From assembly GCF_000304355.2 (NCBI RefSeq), contig NC_018227.2, positions 310,001-374,000 of the forward strand: a DNA stretch of 64,000 nt, in the 5' to 3' direction. A program made the translations under genes and the position numbers. Below, in pieces: positions 61,796 through 64,000 of the stretch. How positions within the stretch are numbered: position 1 is the stretch's first letter; each line of letters starts with the position of its first letter. The stretch comes from Methanoculleus bourgensis MS2. Lineage in GTDB: Archaea; Halobacteriota; Methanomicrobia; Methanomicrobiales; Methanoculleaceae. Under the pieces are notes generated by a model, which was given only the letters and a program-made list of their open reading frames with translations, made no database searches and was not told the DNA's origin.

Positions 61796-63037
61796 ATGGA
61801 AACCCTTGCAGGTGGTACCGGTGACGAGCCGAAACTCCGGCAGATCGTCTTCATCGCGCTCATCGCCATCATCTTCACGGTCGCCTACCTGGAGATCTAC
61901 GGGCTGCTCAACCACCTCATCTGGTTCGAGGAGGGCGTCCTGAAACCGCCCCGCTGGGCGATCCCGGTCGGTGTCCTTGCGTTCTCGCTCCTTGTCGGCC
62001 TCTGCCGGAAATACCTGCACGCACCGACCGTGATCCATGGCGGGTTCACGGAGTCGCTCAAGGGAGGCGGGGAGAAACCCGACTACCGGACCTTTCCCGG
62101 CGCCCTCCTCTCTTCGCTCTTCTCGCTCCTCTCCGGGGCAAGCGTCGGCCCCGAAGGAACCATCACCGTCCTCATCGGCTACATATCGTCCTACACCCGG
62201 GATAAGCTGAAGATCAGATCAACGACCGCCGCACTCGGGTTTGACGTCGCGGCGCTTGCCTCGGCGTTCAACGGCATCATCGGCAACATCCTCTTCACAG
62301 GGATCTTCGCCACCGAGTTCCAGGTCGGCGGGAGCAGGAACGCCCTGAAATTCCTCACCTGGAACCTGCTCGCCGGCACCATCGGCTACCTCGCGTACCT
62401 GCTCCTCGGACTCCCCTCGTTCGCCCGGAGCATCCCGTTTGAACCGATCAGCGGACTGAACCTCGCCTACATTCTCTACGCGGTCGTCCTCGGCATCCTC
62501 GGGGCGCTGCTCGCGGTCTTTATGGGGCTTTCCATGCAGGCCGCGGGGACTGTCATGGAGAGGGCATTTGGCGACGCAGTCATCACCCAGACCCTCGCCG
62601 CGGGGGCGATCATCGCATGCATCGGCTACTTCATCCCTGAACTGCTCTTCTCCGGGGAGGGGCAGATCCACGGGATCCTCGCCGATCCGGCCCGGTTCGG
62701 GGTTGGGATGCTTCTTTTCATGGCACTCCTGAAGGTCCTCCTGCTTGCGCTCTCGTTTAAGAGCGGGTATCTCGGCGGCCCGATCTTTCCCGTCATCTTC
62801 TCGTCCACGCTTGTGGGGCTCGCCCTGCACCTGCTCTTTCCGGGCATACCGGTCTCAATCTTCGTGCTCTGCATCGAGGTCGCCGCCATCGCCCTGGCCC
62901 TCGGGGCACCCCTGACCGCCATCCTTCTCGTCGTGGTCGTGGGCACAGCCGACCAGAACATGATCGTGCTCCTCGTGATCTCCGCCGTCACCGCCATGCT
63001 GCTCGGTGCAGCCGCAAAAGAGAGGAGAGGCACCTGA
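61796..63037 (+). CDS. ClC-family chloride channel or H+/Cl- exchanger
   Basis: A 413-residue ClC protein with about ten membrane segments. The anion-selectivity motif GASVGPEGT and the later GYLGGPIFP and GAPLTAILLVV match the ClC signature loops. No C-terminal CBS domains are present, so it is the short prokaryotic form. The annotated start is the ATG at 61796; a GTG three codons earlier is also possible. It is a single gene, 79 bases upstream of a DUF3303 gene. Confidence 0.9.
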   Translation: METLAGGTGDEPKLRQIVFIALIAIIFTVAYLEIYGLLNHLIWFEEGVLKPPRWAIPVGVLAFSLLVGLCRKYLHAPTVIHGGFTESLKGGGEKPDYRTFPGALLSSLFSLLSGASVGPEGTITVLIGYISSYTRDKLKIRSTTAALGFDVAALASAFNGIIGNILFTGIFATEFQVGGSRNALKFLTWNLLAGTIGYLAYLLLGLPSFARSIPFEPISGLNLAYILYAVVLGILGALLAVFMGLSMQAAGTVMERAFGDAVITQTLAAGAIIACIGYFIPELLFSGEGQIHGILADPARFGVGMLLFMALLKVLLLALSFKSGYLGGPIFPVIFSSTLVGLALHLLFPGIPVSIFVLCIEVAAIALALGAPLTAILLVVVVGTADQNMIVLLVISAVTAMLLGAAAKERRGT

Positions 63038-63112
63038 TTTATATACCCGGGAGTCGATGACGCCGACAGCCCGCCCCGGTATGGCCGGTGTGCGGCGTGA
63101 GAGGATGGAGCC

Positions 63113-63373
63113 ATGCAGTTCATAAGCATATTCACCTGGGAGCCGGGGAAGACGGGCGAGGTCATGGAAGCACGTGCCGCCGAGAAGATCCCGGACGGCG
63201 TGCGCCTGATCAACGAGTGGGTCGACCTCGGGAGCAACACGGTCTTCCGCTTGATCGAGACGGACGACCCCGCGGCCCTCCTGATGATCAGCAGCCCCTG
63301 GGGCGACCTCGGCTACAAAGAGGTGCACCCGGTGATGGAGTCAAAAGAGGCGCTGAGACTGCACAAGGGATAG
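63113..63373 (+). CDS. DUF3303-family protein
   Basis: An 86-residue alpha/beta protein of the DUF3303 family. It begins MQFISIFTWEPGKTGEVMEA and has the middle strand NTVFRLIETDDP and a C-terminal LGYKEVHPVM. It resembles small ferredoxin-fold proteins such as ABM-like domains. The function is unknown. GGATGGAG precedes the ATG. It is convergent with the ABC transporter gene, with 7 bases between stops. Confidence 0.82.
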   Translation: MQFISIFTWEPGKTGEVMEARAAEKIPDGVRLINEWVDLGSNTVFRLIETDDPAALLMISSPWGDLGYKEVHPVMESKEALRLHKG

Positions 63374-63380
63374 GGGGTCG

Positions 63381-64000
63381 TTACACCCCCTCCTTCAGCC
63401 GTCCCGGCCTGACCGGGACCACGTAGGGTGCCGGGAGGTCCTGTTTCACCACCGCCTCGATCCCGTAGACGCTTCCGAGCATCTCCGGGGTGAGAACCTC
63501 CTCCGGCGCCCCGTAGCCGTAGATCGATCCTTCCGCAAGAACCAGGAGGCGGTGGCAGTAGGTTGCCGCGAGGTTGAGGTCATGGAGCGCGATGACGACC
63601 GCAAGACCCTTCTCTTCGGCAAGACCGTGGAGGACCTCCATCACCGCCATCTGGTGACGGATATCCAAGTTGCTCGTCGGCTCATCCAGGAGGATCACCC
63701 CGGTCTCCTGGACGAGCGCCCGGGCGATCATCACCCGCTGACGCTCCCCGCCCGAGAGTTCGGCAACCTTCCGGAACGCGAGCCCCCCAAGGTCCAGGAG
63801 GTCGAGCGCCGCGGCCACCCGCTCCTCGTCCCCCGGGCTCACCGTCCAGTTCAGGTAGGGCCGCCGCCCCATCAGGACCGTCTCAAAGACCGTCGATGCG
63901 GTCTGGTTCCCGGCAGACTGCGGCACGTAGGCCATCGCTCGGGCAACCTCACGGCGGTGCATCCCCCCAAGATCCCGGCCCCCGAGCACCACCTTTCCTT
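63381..64000 (-). CDS. ABC transporter ATP-binding protein, 5' end outside window
   Basis: The last 206 codons of a FecE/BtuD-type ATPase that drives uptake of iron chelates, corrinoids or similar metal complexes. The signature is LSGGERQRVMIARALV, Walker B is GVILLDEPTSNLD, and the His switch is ALHDLNLAATYCHRLLVL. The Q-loop region is AYVPQS near the start. The Walker A part and the start codon lie beyond 64000; the frame stays open to the edge. FecB- and FecC-type partners are not in the window. It is convergent with the DUF3303 gene. Confidence 0.9.
   Translation of the reverse strand, partial: GKVVLGGRDLGGMHRREVARAMAYVPQSAGNQTASTVFETVLMGRRPYLNWTVSPGDEERVAAALDLLDLGGLAFRKVAELSGGERQRVMIARALVQETGVILLDEPTSNLDIRHQMAVMEVLHGLAEEKGLAVVIALHDLNLAATYCHRLLVLAEGSIYGYGAPEEVLTPEMLGSVYGIEAVVKQDLPAPYVVPVRPGRLKEGV

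Overview
The window reads as about 64 kb of chromosome from a GC-rich methanogenic euryarchaeon of the order Methanomicrobiales, most likely Methanoculleus or a close relative. The evidence is archaeal-type S15, S3ae and Pcc1 genes, an archaeal class I CCA-adding enzyme, ApgM-type phosphoglycerate mutase, an F420H2-oxidase-type flavodiiron protein, an archaeal phosphoribulokinase, TATA-box promoters (several giving leaderless messages) and oligo-T terminators. The genus is inferred from gene content, not from a database match.

Layout. 0-9 kb: a membrane-anchored S16 (Lon-like) protease, a small unknown gene, a bacterial-type mutS-mutL pair, then leuC-leuD-leuB for branched-chain or 2-oxoacid elongation. 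9-20 kb: a PH-domain membrane protein, a GNAT acetyltransferase, a tautomerase, and three genes of a nitrogenase-like reductase. These are one component-1 subunit at 11.4-12.5 kb, and a second component-1 subunit overlapping a NifH-like gene at 17.4-19.3 kb. Between the two halves lies a variable patch holding a universal stress protein, dinD, a SIR2 gene cut off by a decayed IS1-type transposase, a DUF234 ATPase with an operator-like palindrome over its TATA box, and an antitoxin remnant. 20-29 kb: TrkH, phosphoribulokinase, flavodiiron protein, endonuclease V, a repeat-rich gap, CCA-adding enzyme and ThpR.

29-43 kb: a glutaredoxin-like gene coupled to nrdD, whose product carries two inteins and appears to lack the C-terminal glycyl-radical segment; a DUF1786 protein; a Thr-rich surface protein; a Dam-family methylase; a response regulator; and a large HEAT-repeat protein. 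43-54 kb: tRNA-Gly(CCC), a frameshifted PAS/GAF histidine kinase, the conserved rps15-DHH phosphoesterase-pcc1-rps3ae translation cluster, apgM, a polymer-forming protein, a methyltransferase and an MFS exporter. 54-64 kb: a PAS sensor without an ATPase domain, an operon of two HTH regulators and a DUF5814 helicase, hypF, a ClC channel, a DUF3303 protein and an ABC ATPase cut by the window end.

Nearly every long gene-free stretch (8.8-9.4, 20.2-20.4, 24.3-24.8, 25.6-26.3, 39.1-39.5, 48.2-48.8, 54.8-55.4 and 61.2-61.6 kb) is filled by one mosaic family of imperfectly palindromic elements. They have related terminal inverted repeats beginning CTAGTGG, are often about 179 bp long, and sit head to tail sharing a CTAG. 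Some copies are almost identical, which suggests recent spread.
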